This document shows positions 25,480 through 34,534 of a DNA stretch of 36,765 nt, piece by piece; within the stretch, counting starts at the first letter, position 1; each line of letters opens with the position of its first letter. The notes below the pieces were generated by a model. It was not told the DNA's origin. It saw only the letters and a list, made by a program, of their open reading frames with translations, and did not search any database. Position numbers and translations under genes: made by a program. Source of the DNA: CAVRZY01 sp963725415 (GTDB taxonomy: Bacteria > Acidobacteriota > Terriglobia > Bryobacterales > Bryobacteraceae); assembly GCA_963725415.1 (NCBI GenBank), contig CAVRZY010000123.1, forward strand, positions 1 to 36,765, written 5' to 3'.

Positions 25480-27633
25480 GTGTCTGCCCGCCGAATGCTT
25501 GCGTTCTGGATTTCCTTGCTTGGGGCGCTTTGGGCGGCCCCACCACTCACTACGATTCAAGACGTGCTGTACAAGGCCGACGGCACGCCGTTCAATGGCA
25601 CTGTGTTCATCGAATGGAAGAGCTTTCAAGCTGTGGATACGTCTGCCATCGCCACGCACAGCGTGACGGTGCCGGTCATCAACGGCTTCCTGTACGTGCA
25701 ACTCGTACCGACCACAAACGCCGTGCCGGCCGCCACCTACGCGGTACGCTACAACAGCGATGGACGGATCCAGTTTGAGGAGACCTGGTCGGTGCCGCCC
25801 AGCGCCACTCCTCTGAGACTGAAGGACGTTCGAGGGCTCGGGTCGTATGTGCCCGGATCTGTGACGCCCCCTGCCGCAGCCACTGAAATCCAGATAGCCG
25901 ATGTGGTAGGTCTGCTGACGGAATTGGCCATCCGCCCTGTCAAGGGGCCGGGCTACGGGCCATCCCGGGCGGCGGTCGTCGGATCGACTGGGGCGCTGGA
26001 GGCGGCGGTCGGAAACCTCGACGATTGTGTGCGGGTGGACGGCACAGCGGGGCCCTGCGGTGGCGGCGCCACAGCCGGACCGGGATTCGTGGATGGGGTG
26101 ACGCCGGCGGGGTTGATCGACGGCTCGAACACCGTCTTTACCTTGGCCGATACGCCCAGCCCCCTTTCCAGCTTGGCCCTGTATCGGAACGGCCTGCTGC
26201 AGAAACCGGATCTGGACTACACGGTGAGCGGCAACGTGGTCACCTTCGCGGCCGCTTCGACTCCGCAAACCGGAGATCTCTTGCTGGCTGCTTACCGGCT
26301 GGCGGATGCAGGCAACCCGCCCGGGCAGGCCGGCGGCGCGCTCACCGGCACGTATCCGAACCCGTCGCTGGCGGCGGGCGTGGTCTCGGACATCAACGTG
26401 TCGGATGTGGCCGGAATACGCGAGTCCAAGCTGGCGCTCAACTACCCGACGCATTCCAACGCTAATGATCCAACCGCGGACCAGAAAGCGGCTCTAACCG
26501 GGACCTCCGGCGCCCCTTCGGCGACCGACAAGTACGTCACCGACCAGGATCCCCGCATGTCGAACGCGCGCACGCCAGCCGGCCACGGGCTGCTGAGCGC
26601 CAGCCACAGCGATGCCACCGCCGGGACGGTGTCCCGCGGGGACATCATCGTGGGGCAGGGAACCTCTCCGACTGCCTGGACGCGCCTGCCGCTCGGCCCG
26701 GCCAACCGCTGCCTCATGTCGAACGGTGCAGATGCCGTGTGGAATACCTGCCTGTACACGGGGTTCACCGCCGGCTCGATACCCTTCGTAGACAGCAACG
26801 GGAACCTAGCGCAGAGCAACAGCCGGCTGGTCTGGGATAACACCAACCGGAGACTCTCGGTGGGGAACAACGTCGGATTGACGACCCTGTATCTGTACGA
26901 TGCGACCCCCTCAACGGGTTCGACGGTGCTGACCATGCGAGCGGGCCAGGGCCAGGGATCGGAATCCTTGCAGAGGTGGCAGGATGCGGGCGGAGCGGAA
27001 GTAGCGCGTCTGGATGCGGCGGGCAACTTCGTCGGCCTTTCCTTCCACACCGTGACCACGGCGAGCCGGGCAGGTTGGCAGGAATCCGGCAACTCGGCGG
27101 ACCCGACGATTCGAGTAGATGGCGACCTGTGGTTAAACACCGCGCAGCAGGCCCGCAAGAGTGCAGAAGGGGGGCAGGCGCACCCCCTCCCGCAGGTGCT
27201 GTGCAGCAGCACGGGCGTGGCTTCCAGCGCCACGGCGCTCACCCGGCTGGGTAGTTGCACGGTTCCGGCGAATCTGCTCAAGGCGGGGGATCGGGTGGAC
27301 ATCCGGTTCGGCTATTCCCACGAAGGCTCGACCACCGATTTCTCCGTGGAAGTGCGCTGGGGTGGGAGCAGCTTGGTGACGCGGAGCGCCGCGGCAGCGG
27401 AGTCGGTGGTCACCGGGCGGGCTGAGGCCGGGGTACACGCCGGCGGCGCGCAATGGAACGTGCAGAGCTGGGGGACCGCGCTGAGCCTGGCGGTCGGGGC
27501 CGGCAACGCAACTGACTCGCTGGCCGCGCCGCTTACCGTAGATTTCCTCGGGCGCATGGCCTGGGCCACCACAGAGACGCTCACGCTCCGGAACTTCACC
27601 GTGATCCGCTATCCGGCGCAGGCGAATCCGTAA
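25480..27633 (+). CDS. Large exported protein with tail-fibre-like segments, function unknown
   Basis: 717 residues from a GTG with GGAGG seven bases upstream. A signal peptide (RMLAFWISLLGALWAAPP) opens the protein. An Ig-like beta segment follows (about 25-130), then a GSNTVFTLADTPSPLSSLAL and YRNGLLQKPDLDYTVSG unit (about 214-260). Next is the GGALTGTYPNPSLAAGVV motif (285-302), which recurs in phage tail-fibre and bacterial surface proteins. The C-terminal third (about 565-717) is a beta-rich domain ending TLRNFTVIRYPAQANP. Composition is rich in Thr, Ser, Ala, Gly and Asn, as in secreted or surface fibres. No catalytic motif. The gene stands alone behind a terminator. Phage origin is not supported, since no phage genes adjoin. 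Confidence 0.75.
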   Translation: MSARRMLAFWISLLGALWAAPPLTTIQDVLYKADGTPFNGTVFIEWKSFQAVDTSAIATHSVTVPVINGFLYVQLVPTTNAVPAATYAVRYNSDGRIQFEETWSVPPSATPLRLKDVRGLGSYVPGSVTPPAAATEIQIADVVGLLTELAIRPVKGPGYGPSRAAVVGSTGALEAAVGNLDDCVRVDGTAGPCGGGATAGPGFVDGVTPAGLIDGSNTVFTLADTPSPLSSLALYRNGLLQKPDLDYTVSGNVVTFAAASTPQTGDLLLAAYRLADAGNPPGQAGGALTGTYPNPSLAAGVVSDINVSDVAGIRESKLALNYPTHSNANDPTADQKAALTGTSGAPSATDKYVTDQDPRMSNARTPAGHGLLSASHSDATAGTVSRGDIIVGQGTSPTAWTRLPLGPANRCLMSNGADAVWNTCLYTGFTAGSIPFVDSNGNLAQSNSRLVWDNTNRRLSVGNNVGLTTLYLYDATPSTGSTVLTMRAGQGQGSESLQRWQDAGGAEVARLDAAGNFVGLSFHTVTTASRAGWQESGNSADPTIRVDGDLWLNTAQQARKSAEGGQAHPLPQVLCSSTGVASSATALTRLGSCTVPANLLKAGDRVDIRFGYSHEGSTTDFSVEVRWGGSSLVTRSAAAAESVVTGRAEAGVHAGGAQWNVQSWGTALSLAVGAGNATDSLAAPLTVDFLGRMAWATTETLTLRNFTVIRYPAQANP

Positions 27634-27795
27634 GGCCCATCGGTGCCCGCCTCTGGCTGCGAGACAAGCCAGCGCGGGAAATCCATGGTGAACTCCGCAA
27701 GAGCTCTCCTCGCAGGCAGTCTCACCCCACTCTCGCTCAACCTCCGAAAAGACTCGCCCTCCCCCAGTTTTGCGGCCCGCAACAGGGGACTCAGC

Positions 27796-28047
27796 GCATT
27801 TCGGGGACAGGCGACGAATTTTGCGTTTTAAAATTCGTTGCCTCTCTCGAAAATGTCGCCATTCTCACCTGGGGCAACCCGCGTAATTCGGGGACTGGCG
27901 CGAATTTCGCCGCCTTTGCGAAATTCGTGGCCTGTACCCGAATTACCCTCCTCGGACCAGCCCGCGCAATTCGGGGGCTCGCGCGAATCTCGCCCTTTTC
28001 ATCTGGGCGGGTGAGGTCTGCCTCATGCAGGACTGTCCCCGAAATGC
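27796..28047. repeat. Cluster of nested palindromes bounded by a 15-bp inverted repeat
   Basis: The segment between the surface protein and the isomerase gene (27634-28165) has no gene. GCATTTCGGGGACAG at 27796-27810 returns as its exact reverse complement at 28033-28047. Inside are a hairpin at 27799-27852 (arms ACGAATTTT and AAAATTCGT within TTTCG/CGAAA) and a larger one at 27884-27945 (TAATTCGGG with CCCGAATTA, inner arms GCGAATTTCGC and GCGAAATTCG). A third, partial unit lies near 27963-28000. The design is REP or MITE-like, but differs from the GTGGCGC REP family elsewhere in the window. Confidence 0.75.
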
Positions 28048-28165
28048 CTTTGCCGAACCGCCCCGCTCAAGAAACTGGGGGAGGGCAAGCCAAGAAGACG
28101 AGCCAGGATGCTTTGGGGCCTGCTTCCGGGTAAAATGGGTGTTCACGTTTTTCTAAGGAGCCCCC

Positions 28166-28933
28166 ATGCATCTTGGCGCAGTTACCTACAACGTCCTGAA
28201 GGATTGGGACCTGGACACGATCATCAAGAATCTGGAGGCGGCCGGGTTTGAGGCCGTCGAACTTCGCACCGGACACAAGCACGGCGTGGAGCCTTCGCTT
28301 GGACCTGAGGAGCGCGCTCGGGTGAAGGAGCGGTTCGCGCGCAGCAAGGTGCGCCTGCTGAGCTACGGAACCACCTGCGAGTTCCACTCGCCGGATGCGG
28401 CGGTTCGGAACAAGCAGGTCGAGATCGGCAAGCAATTTGTCGATCTGGCGCACGACACCGGTGCGTGGGGAGTGAAGGTCCGCCCCAACGCGTTCCCCAA
28501 AGGGGTGCCACGCGAAACCACCATCCAGAACATCGGCGCGGCGCTGCGGGAACTGGGCGAGTACGGCCAGGGACGGGGCGCCGAGATCTGGCTTGAAGTT
28601 CACGGCACGGAGACGCGGCTGCCGGCGGTGGCGGCAGCGATCATGAAGGCCGCCAATCACAAGAGCGTCGGGCTGTGCTGGAACTCGAACGACACGGATG
28701 TGGTCAACGGGTCGGTCAAGCCGAGTTTCGAGCTGCTCAGGCCGTGGCTCAAAAGCGCCCACATCACGGAGCTGGCCAACCCCAGCTATCCGTGGCGCGA
28801 GCTGTTCACGCTGATGAGGCAGGCCGGCTACGATCGCTACACGCTGTGCGAGGCGCAGGAGAGCAAAGAGCCGGAGCGGTTCCTGCGGTGGTACAAAGCG
28901 CTCTGGACGGAACTGACGCGGCCATGCTCCTGA
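28166..28933 (+). CDS. Sugar phosphate isomerase/epimerase (xylose-isomerase-like TIM barrel)
   Basis: 255 residues. Starts MHLGAVTYNVLKDWDLDTII after TAAGGAG. Barrel strands carry likely metal ligands: E in VELRTGHKHGVE, E in IWLEVHGTET, N/D in VGLCWNSNDTD, H in SAHITEL and E in YTLCEAQES. The family covers diverse epimerases and isomerases acting on sugars or keto-sugars, and the exact reaction cannot be told. It is distinct from the IolO-like protein upstream. Its stop overlaps the next gene's start by ten bases, so the two are probably co-translated. Confidence 0.85.
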   Translation: MHLGAVTYNVLKDWDLDTIIKNLEAAGFEAVELRTGHKHGVEPSLGPEERARVKERFARSKVRLLSYGTTCEFHSPDAAVRNKQVEIGKQFVDLAHDTGAWGVKVRPNAFPKGVPRETTIQNIGAALRELGEYGQGRGAEIWLEVHGTETRLPAVAAAIMKAANHKSVGLCWNSNDTDVVNGSVKPSFELLRPWLKSAHITELANPSYPWRELFTLMRQAGYDRYTLCEAQESKEPERFLRWYKALWTELTRPCS

Positions 28934-31336
28934 GATTCGCGCTTGTCGTCGCCCTGCTAGCAGCGGGCCCGCTCGAAGCCGCCGTTCCCACTCCGGAAAG
29001 CCACTTCGGCCACAAGATCGGCGCCGACCGCACGGTGCTGGATTGGGATCGCGTGGTGTCTTATTTCCGCGCCCTGGAGAAGAACTCGGATCGAATCCAG
29101 GTCACAGAACTGGGCAAGAGCACCGAAGGACGGCCGTTCATCGCGGCGATCATCGCTGCGCCCAGCACGCTGCGGCGTCTCGACCGCTACAACTGGATCC
29201 AGAAGAAACTGGCTGACCCGCGGCCGACTCCCGAAGCCGAAGCTGAAAAGTTGATTGCCGAGGGCAAGGCGGTGGTGCTGATCACTTGCTCGATTCACGC
29301 CACCGAGATCGCCTCGACGCACGCCGCGGTCGAATTGGCCTATCGGCTGCTGACGGAAGACAAGGGGAAGAGCCGCGCCATTCTGGACAACACGATTCTG
29401 CTGCTGGTCCCGTCGCTCAATCCCGATGGGGTGGACATCGTGACCCGATGGTATCGGAAGACGCTGGGGACGCCGTACGAGGGAAGCAGCCCACCGGAGC
29501 TGTACCAGAAGTACGTAGGCCACGACAACAACCGGGACTGGTACATGTTCACGCAGGCGGAAACGCGGCTGACGGTCTCAAAGCTGCACAACGTCTGGCA
29601 TCCGCGGATCGTCTACGACTTGCACCAGATGGGGCCGTCCGGCGCGCGCATCTTTGTCCCGCCATGGATGGATCCGATCGACCCCAACATCGACCCGATC
29701 CTGGTGCAAGAAGTTAACATGATCGGCACGGGCATGGCCGCGGACCTGACGGGGGCGGGCAAGAGTGGCGTGCTGATCAACGCCATGTACGATTTCTGGA
29801 CACCTGGCCGGCACTACCAGGCGTATCACGGAGGGCTGCGGATTCTCTCGGAGGCTGCCAGCGTGCGAATCGCTTCTCCGCTCAAGGGGCCGGTGGAGCA
29901 GACCGGCCGAGAGGCGGCGGGCCCTCGGGAAATGAGTTGGAACTACCTGGAGCCGTGGACGGGCGGGGAGTGGAAGCTGCGCGACATCATCGATTACGAG
30001 CTGGTCGCGCTGGAATCCTGCTTGTACCAAGCCGCGATCCGCCGGGAGGACCTGCTGCGGAATTTCTACCACATCGGGCGGCGGGCGGTGGAGCGGCGGT
30101 CGCCGTACGCGTTTCTGGTGTCGTCAGCGCAGCGGGATCCGGGCGCGACGCAAAAGCTGCTCGAAACCCTGGCTTTCGGGCTGGTCGAGATCGAGCAGGC
30201 TGGCGCAGCCTTTGAAGCCGGGGGTAAGAAGTATCCTGGCGGCAGTTACGTGATTCGGATGCAGCAACCATATAGCGGTTTTGCGAAGACGCTGCTGGAA
30301 CGCCAGAAATACCCCGACCTGCGCCAGTATCCGGGGGGGCCGCCGAGGCGCCCCTACGACGTGACCGCGCACACGCTGCCGCTGCTGATGGGTGTCGAGG
30401 TGGAAACCGTCGATGCGCCGCTGACGGTGGCGCTGAAACCAGTGAACGAGTTCCGAGTCGAGTTGAACACGCGGCAGCCGCCCTCTGGCGGCCTGCCGGC
30501 CAGCGATACGGACTCCTGGCGGGCGGTCAATCGCATCTGGAAATCAGGCCGAAGCGTGTGGCGCGACGCGGGCACAGGCGACTTCTATCCCGGGCACGGC
30601 GAATCGCGCAACCTGAAGGAACTCAAGCGGCCACGCATCGGCCTGTACAAGAGTTTCATGGGCAACATAGACGAAGGCTGGACGCGCTGGATTCTGGAGC
30701 AGTTCGAGTTCGCCTACAACAGCGTGGGCAACCGCGAGATTCAGGCCGGCGCTCTTGGTAAGAACTTCGATGTGCTCGTCTTTCCAGATCAGGCCGCTTT
30801 CATGATCGCCAGCGGCTACCGGCCGGGTTCGATGCCCGAGGAGTTCACCGGCGGGCTGGGCGAGAAGGGCGCGGAATCGCTCAAGCAGTTCGCCTCCGAG
30901 GGAGGCACGCTGGTCTTCCTGAACCATTCCGCCGAGTACGCCACCGAGCAGTTGGGTGTGAACGTGAAGAACGTGGTGCGCGGGGTTTCCAGCCGCGACT
31001 TCTATTCGCCCGGCTCGTTGCTGAACGTGACGCTGGACGCTCGCAGCCCGCTCAGCTATGGTCTTCCGGCGCAGATCACCGTCTGGTCGGAGGGCAGCCC
31101 GGCGTGGGAAATTCCGGAGGGGCTCGACGGCCCGGTCGGTGGCACAGTATCCTTCCTCGCAGATCCTGGCTTCGGGCTGGCTGTTGGGTGAGAAGTACCT
31201 GGCTGGCCGCTCCGCGCTGGTGGATTACCCGATGGGGACCGGCCGCGTGATCCTGTTCGGCATGCGACCCCAGTACCGCGCGCAGAGCTACCAGACCTTC
31301 AAATTGCTGTTCAACTCGCTGCTGCCCGCCATGTAG
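28924..31336 (+). CDS. Secreted zinc carboxypeptidase, M14 family, with a 3' frameshift
   Basis: Starts at ATG 28924 with signal peptide MLLRFALVVALLAAGPLEAA. Zinc and catalytic residues of M14 are visible: H125 and E128 (CSIHATE), NPDG (166-169), NNRDW (202-206) and H234 (YDLHQMG). The long C-terminal region is usual for this bacterial subgroup. The starting frame ends at 31191 after TVSFLADPGFGLAVG. If one G is removed from the four-G run at 31119-31122, the frame continues EGSTARSVAQYPSSQILASG WLLGEKYLAGRSALVDY and ends at 31336, which looks like the native end. The peptidase domain is intact; the shift is either an error or a recent mutation. Likely a periplasmic peptidase. Confidence 0.85.
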
Positions 31337-31374
31337 GATCAACGGTGTGCGATATTGATGGTTGGAGCACAGGC

Positions 31375-31581
31375 ATGAAGCTTCTCATAACCATGTACCA
31401 GGATGAAGACGGCGTGTTCGTGGCCGAGTGCCCCTCCATCCCCGGTTGTATCAGTCAAGGCGAGACAGAGCAGGAAGCCGAGCGGAACATCCGGGAGGCC
31501 ATCCGGGAGTGTCTGGCGGTTCGAGCTGAGAAGGGGATGCCTCTTACAGTAATGACTCGCGAAGTTGAAGTTCCGGTCTGA
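31375..31581 (+). CDS. hicB: HicB-family antitoxin
   Basis: 68 residues: MKLLITMYQDEDGVFVAECP, then IPGCISQGETEQEAERNIREAI. This is the partial RNase H-like fold of HicB (VAECPSIPGC and GET-QEA-NI-EAI are hallmarks). ATG 31375 was chosen because an upstream in-frame start lacks a ribosome site. No C-terminal DNA-binding domain is present, as in short HicBs. HicA toxin sequence follows five bases later. HicB normally neutralises HicA and represses the pair's promoter. Confidence 0.88.
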   Translation: MKLLITMYQDEDGVFVAECPSIPGCISQGETEQEAERNIREAIRECLAVRAEKGMPLTVMTREVEVPV

Positions 31582-31586
31582 AGCTT

Positions 31587-31847
31587 GTGTTGCCCGTACT
31601 GAGCCCGGGGGAGGTGGTGAGAGCCTTCGAGAAGCTCCGCTGGGAGGTTGCGCGCCAGCGGGGCAGCCACATCATCCTGATGAGAGAGAGGCATCTCGCT
31701 TGCCTCCAAGACTTGGGACAGCCTCTGACAATCTGCGGCGACTCAGGTGCGGAGTGGGTGTGTCATCTGCGCGTAAGGTCGCGGATGAAAATGTCTTTGA
31801 ACGTCATATTGCCCTGGCCGCCGGAGTGGAGCTGTAAGGCAATGTAG
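31587..31847 (+). CDS. HicA-like toxin, C-terminus degraded
   Basis: Starts at GTG 31587, five bases after hicB. The first 35 residues (SPGEVVRAFEKLRWEVARQR then GSHIILMR) match HicA, a small double-stranded-RNA-binding-like mRNA interferase, including the catalytic-histidine region GSH. The expected ending (a second beta-alpha unit with L-GTLR-ILR wording) is not in this frame. An approximate match (LGTASDNLRRLRCGVGV) appears in another frame. The open frame also runs 85 bases into the convergent gene's coding region, which supports decay. It is probably inactive. Confidence 0.6.
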   Translation: MLPVLSPGEVVRAFEKLRWEVARQRGSHIILMRERHLACLQDLGQPLTICGDSGAEWVCHLRVRSRMKMSLNVILPWPPEWSCKAM

Positions 31848-32398
31848 CCGTCAAAAGATTTCGGCGTGGGGTCGGTGAAATCCACGATCAGGACGCCGTT
31901 CAGACGGGAGATGTAGCGGTTCCCCTGGACGCTCAGCAGATAATCGTTCCAATCGTAGGGCCGGATGACGGTTTCCAGCTCCGGAGCGGGCCAGACGATC
32001 CACTGGCGCCCGTCGCCGTAGAGGCCGCCGGTGTGGCGGTTCAGGCCCCGGTCGATCTCGAACTGGAGGCCCTGGGTGACGGTGGCGGTGCCGGGCTTGA
32101 AGTCGGTGTGGAAGAACACGCCGCTGTTGCCCTCGGCCTCGCACTTGAAGCGCAGGGACAAATCGAAGTCCTTGTAGGTCTTCTCTGTCCTCAGGTAGCC
32201 GTATTCTTTGGTGAGGCCCTGACCGTGGATGACTCCATCCTCGACCTCCCACTTTTCATTACCAACCTTCACCCAGTTGGTCAGATCCTTTCCGTTGAAC
32301 AACGATACCCAGCCGGTCTCGGGCGGCTGTGGTTTGGAGCGCGGCGCTTGAGCCCAGCAAATTGCCGCAACTGCAAAGATCAGAATGATTCGACGCAT
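31763..32398 (-). CDS. Exported DUF1080 (3-keto-disaccharide hydrolase-like) protein
   Basis: About 211 residues with signal peptide MRRIILIFAVAAICWAQ. The ATG at 32398 has GGAGG six bases upstream, better than the ATG at 32404. Core text GWVSLFNGKDLTNWVKVG ... WEVEDGVIHGQG ... GNSGVFFHTDF ... EIDRG ... YIALQLHSGGQGNMTFKDIFI is the standard DUF1080 concanavalin-like fold. Some family members are thought to act on 3-keto-glycosides outside the inner membrane; the specific substrate is unknown. The gene is convergent with hicA. Such proteins are abundant in Acidobacteria and Planctomycetes. Confidence 0.9.
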   Translation of the reverse strand: MRRIILIFAVAAICWAQAPRSKPQPPETGWVSLFNGKDLTNWVKVGNEKWEVEDGVIHGQGLTKEYGYLRTEKTYKDFDLSLRFKCEAEGNSGVFFHTDFKPGTATVTQGLQFEIDRGLNRHTGGLYGDGRQWIVWPAPELETVIRPYDWNDYLLSVQGNRYISRLNGVLIVDFTDPTPKSFDGYIALQLHSGGQGNMTFKDIFIRDLTRR

Positions 32399-32429
32399 AT
32401 TCATCCTCCCACTTGTTCCGGGTCTTAGT

Positions 32430-32590
32430 CCGGATTTCTCATCGTGCGGGACCCTGAGTGCGTACTCAACTTCGTGGCGCAGCCTCTCCAGGCTGCCGTC
32501 TCGGCACTCGTGCCGAGACGAGTCTCGACGCGGCAGGCTGAAGCCCGCGCCACAACTGGATCAGACCCGTGGTCCGATGAGAAATCCGGA
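32430..32590. repeat. REP element enclosed by a 16-bp inverted repeat
   Basis: TCCGGATTTCTCATCG (32430-32445) and its exact reverse complement (32575-32590) enclose an intact REP at 32474-32553. The REP starts GTGGCGCAGCCTCTCCAGGC and ends GCGCCAC. It contains the hairpins CAGCCTCTCCAGGCTG and TCTCGGCACTCGTGCCGAGA. Its first 45 bases match 18137-18181 with one difference. Confidence 0.75.
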
Positions 32591-32642
32591 TTAGTCCTGC
32601 GAACTTGATATCATAGCGGAGATTCCGGGTGGGGGCTTGGAA

Positions 32643-34493
32643 ATGCTCCGGGCGTTTTACGCTGGCGTGCTGTGTGCGGTGGGTCTGGTTGCGCAGAGCG
32701 AAGTCCCGCTGCTGATCGGACGGCCTGTCACGATGCTGGCTGCGGCGGCGGGAGGCGCGCGCGGTCCGATTGTGTTCGGGGCGGCGCTCACTCCGGAGGG
32801 GGCCACGCTGCCGACCATGGATTTGTATGTCGTGGCTGCCGATGGGAGCGGACTGCGGAGGTTGACGCGTCTGGCCAGCAGTGGCGGGCCGCCTCAGGGG
32901 GCTACCGCGGTCTCGGTTTCCACTGACGGCATGCGCGCCGCGTTTACTGCGCTGCTGCTCTCTGCCAATCGCAGCAGCGAAGAGGTCCACGTCGTCGATG
33001 TGGCCTCCGGGACAGATCACACCGTGGCTGTGGACACGCAGGGCTGCATCCAACCGTTGTGCGCCAACTGTTTATTCACCTGCGTGAACACACCCCACAT
33101 CTCGGCCGACGGCGCCACAGTGCTTTACTCCGTGCGGCGTTCCAAACCCTTCTACACGGTTCGTGGGGACGGAGGCGGACTGGCCCAGTTGCCCGTCTAC
33201 AGCGGGGTGCTGGCGCCTGCTCCGCAGCGGGTCATCAGCCGCAACGGGCTGGTGGCCTTCAGCAGCTCGGCGCCTCTGGGTCCGACCTTCGCTGCTTCGG
33301 CGCAAGATGTCTACGTGATGAATCTGGACGGCAGCAACATCCGGGCCGTGACGAAGTTCGGCCTCGATGCTTCGCTGTACAGCATGAACGCTACCATCAG
33401 CGCCGACGGCGGCGTGATCGCGTTCGAGAGCAACCGCGACCCGGAGACGGGAAAAGCGGGCAAGAACAGCCAGATCTGGGTGGTCCGCGCCGACGGCAGT
33501 GGCCTTCGGGCTGTTACTACCGGAAGCGAGCCGAGCACATCCCCGACGCTGTCTGCCGACGGCTCGCTGGTAGCTTTGGTGCGCAGCGGGCAGATCTACA
33601 CGGTGCGCTCCGATGGCACCGGCCTGAGGGCGCTGACCGGCTTCAAGATGTCGTCGGCGCAGGACCCGGTTTTCAGCGAGGACGGCTCGCTGGTGGTTTT
33701 CAGCCTGGGGCCGCGGGAGGGTGGGCGTGGCGCCGTCTATGCCGTGAACAACGATGGAGGCAATCTCCGGCCAGTTTACGCGCCGCGCAGTCTGAACCAG
33801 GGCGGGGTTGGCGGGATCGCGGGCTGGGGTGTGGATCCGGCGGCATCCCCGGGCGGACTAATCAGCGCTTACGGCACCAATCTCTCGACCGACGCCTTGA
33901 CCATCGCGCCCGGTTTCCCTCTCCCGCAATCCCTGGCGGGAGTGTCGTTGCTGGTGAATGGAGTGCCTGCGCCGCTGCTGGCTGCAAGCCCCTGGCAGGT
34001 GAACGCCCAGGTGCCGCCGGAGACGGCCGAAGGGCCTGCTTCCTTCCAGTTTCGATTCGCTGATGGGGCGCTGACGACGGCCGGCGCGGTCGAGGTGAAG
34101 TTGTTCGCCCCGGCGATCTTCTCCTGGTTTTCGGAAAGCCTCTGCCAGGCTGCCGTGCTGCACAGCGGCACGGGGGTTCCGGCGGATGACGAGCACCCGG
34201 CCCAAGCGGGAGAGACTCTGGAGATCTACGGCACTGGCCTGGGCCCGACGGACCCGTTCGTGCCAGCCGGCGTACCGGCCCCCGCATCCGTGCTGGCTCG
34301 GGCTTCGACACCGGAAGTGCTCATCGGTGGCAAGACGGCGGGGGTCGAATTTGCGGGTCTTACGCCGGGGCTGGTGGGCGTTTACCAGGTCAACGCGACA
34401 GTGCCTTCCGGGCTGCGGCCGGGCCGGCATATGGTGAGCTGGCGCATCAGGGGTATCACCAGCAACGGCTGCGGCACGATTGCGGTGCGCTGA
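32643..34493 (+). CDS. Exported TolB-like beta-propeller protein with Solibacter-type C-terminal domain
   Basis: 616 residues starting MLRAFYAGVLCAVGLVAQSE, a signal peptide. Residues about 55-385 carry WD40-like/TolB repeats (VVAADGSGLRRLT, VMNLDGSNIRAVT, VVRADGSGLRAVT, TVRSDGTGLRALT, AVNNDGGNLRPV) alternating with ISADG/LSADG/FSEDG turns. Residues about 400-616 match the C-terminal domain typical of Solibacter exported proteins (LISAYGTNLS, SLAGVSLLVNGVPAPLLAAS, WQVNAQVP, LEIYGTGLGPTDP, GVYQVNATVPSGL). Probably a periplasmic or surface interaction protein with no visible enzyme site. The ATG at 32643 was preferred to the TTG at 32637. The domain is the best taxonomic marker in the window. 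Confidence 0.88.
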   Translation: MLRAFYAGVLCAVGLVAQSEVPLLIGRPVTMLAAAAGGARGPIVFGAALTPEGATLPTMDLYVVAADGSGLRRLTRLASSGGPPQGATAVSVSTDGMRAAFTALLLSANRSSEEVHVVDVASGTDHTVAVDTQGCIQPLCANCLFTCVNTPHISADGATVLYSVRRSKPFYTVRGDGGGLAQLPVYSGVLAPAPQRVISRNGLVAFSSSAPLGPTFAASAQDVYVMNLDGSNIRAVTKFGLDASLYSMNATISADGGVIAFESNRDPETGKAGKNSQIWVVRADGSGLRAVTTGSEPSTSPTLSADGSLVALVRSGQIYTVRSDGTGLRALTGFKMSSAQDPVFSEDGSLVVFSLGPREGGRGAVYAVNNDGGNLRPVYAPRSLNQGGVGGIAGWGVDPAASPGGLISAYGTNLSTDALTIAPGFPLPQSLAGVSLLVNGVPAPLLAASPWQVNAQVPPETAEGPASFQFRFADGALTTAGAVEVKLFAPAIFSWFSESLCQAAVLHSGTGVPADDEHPAQAGETLEIYGTGLGPTDPFVPAGVPAPASVLARASTPEVLIGGKTAGVEFAGLTPGLVGVYQVNATVPSGLRPGRHMVSWRIRGITSNGCGTIAVR

Positions 34494-34534
34494 AGCGCGC
34501 TGCAAGCTTCGCTGCGGGTCGATACAATCGAGGG

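Noticed and set aside
27796..28047. CRISPR array
   Set aside because: Repeats are palindromic and unevenly spaced, differ in sequence, and no cas genes are nearby.
28675..31191. Upstream start for the M14 peptidase
   Set aside because: The first 83 codons are an alternative frame of the isomerase gene; ATG 28924 opens directly with a signal peptide.
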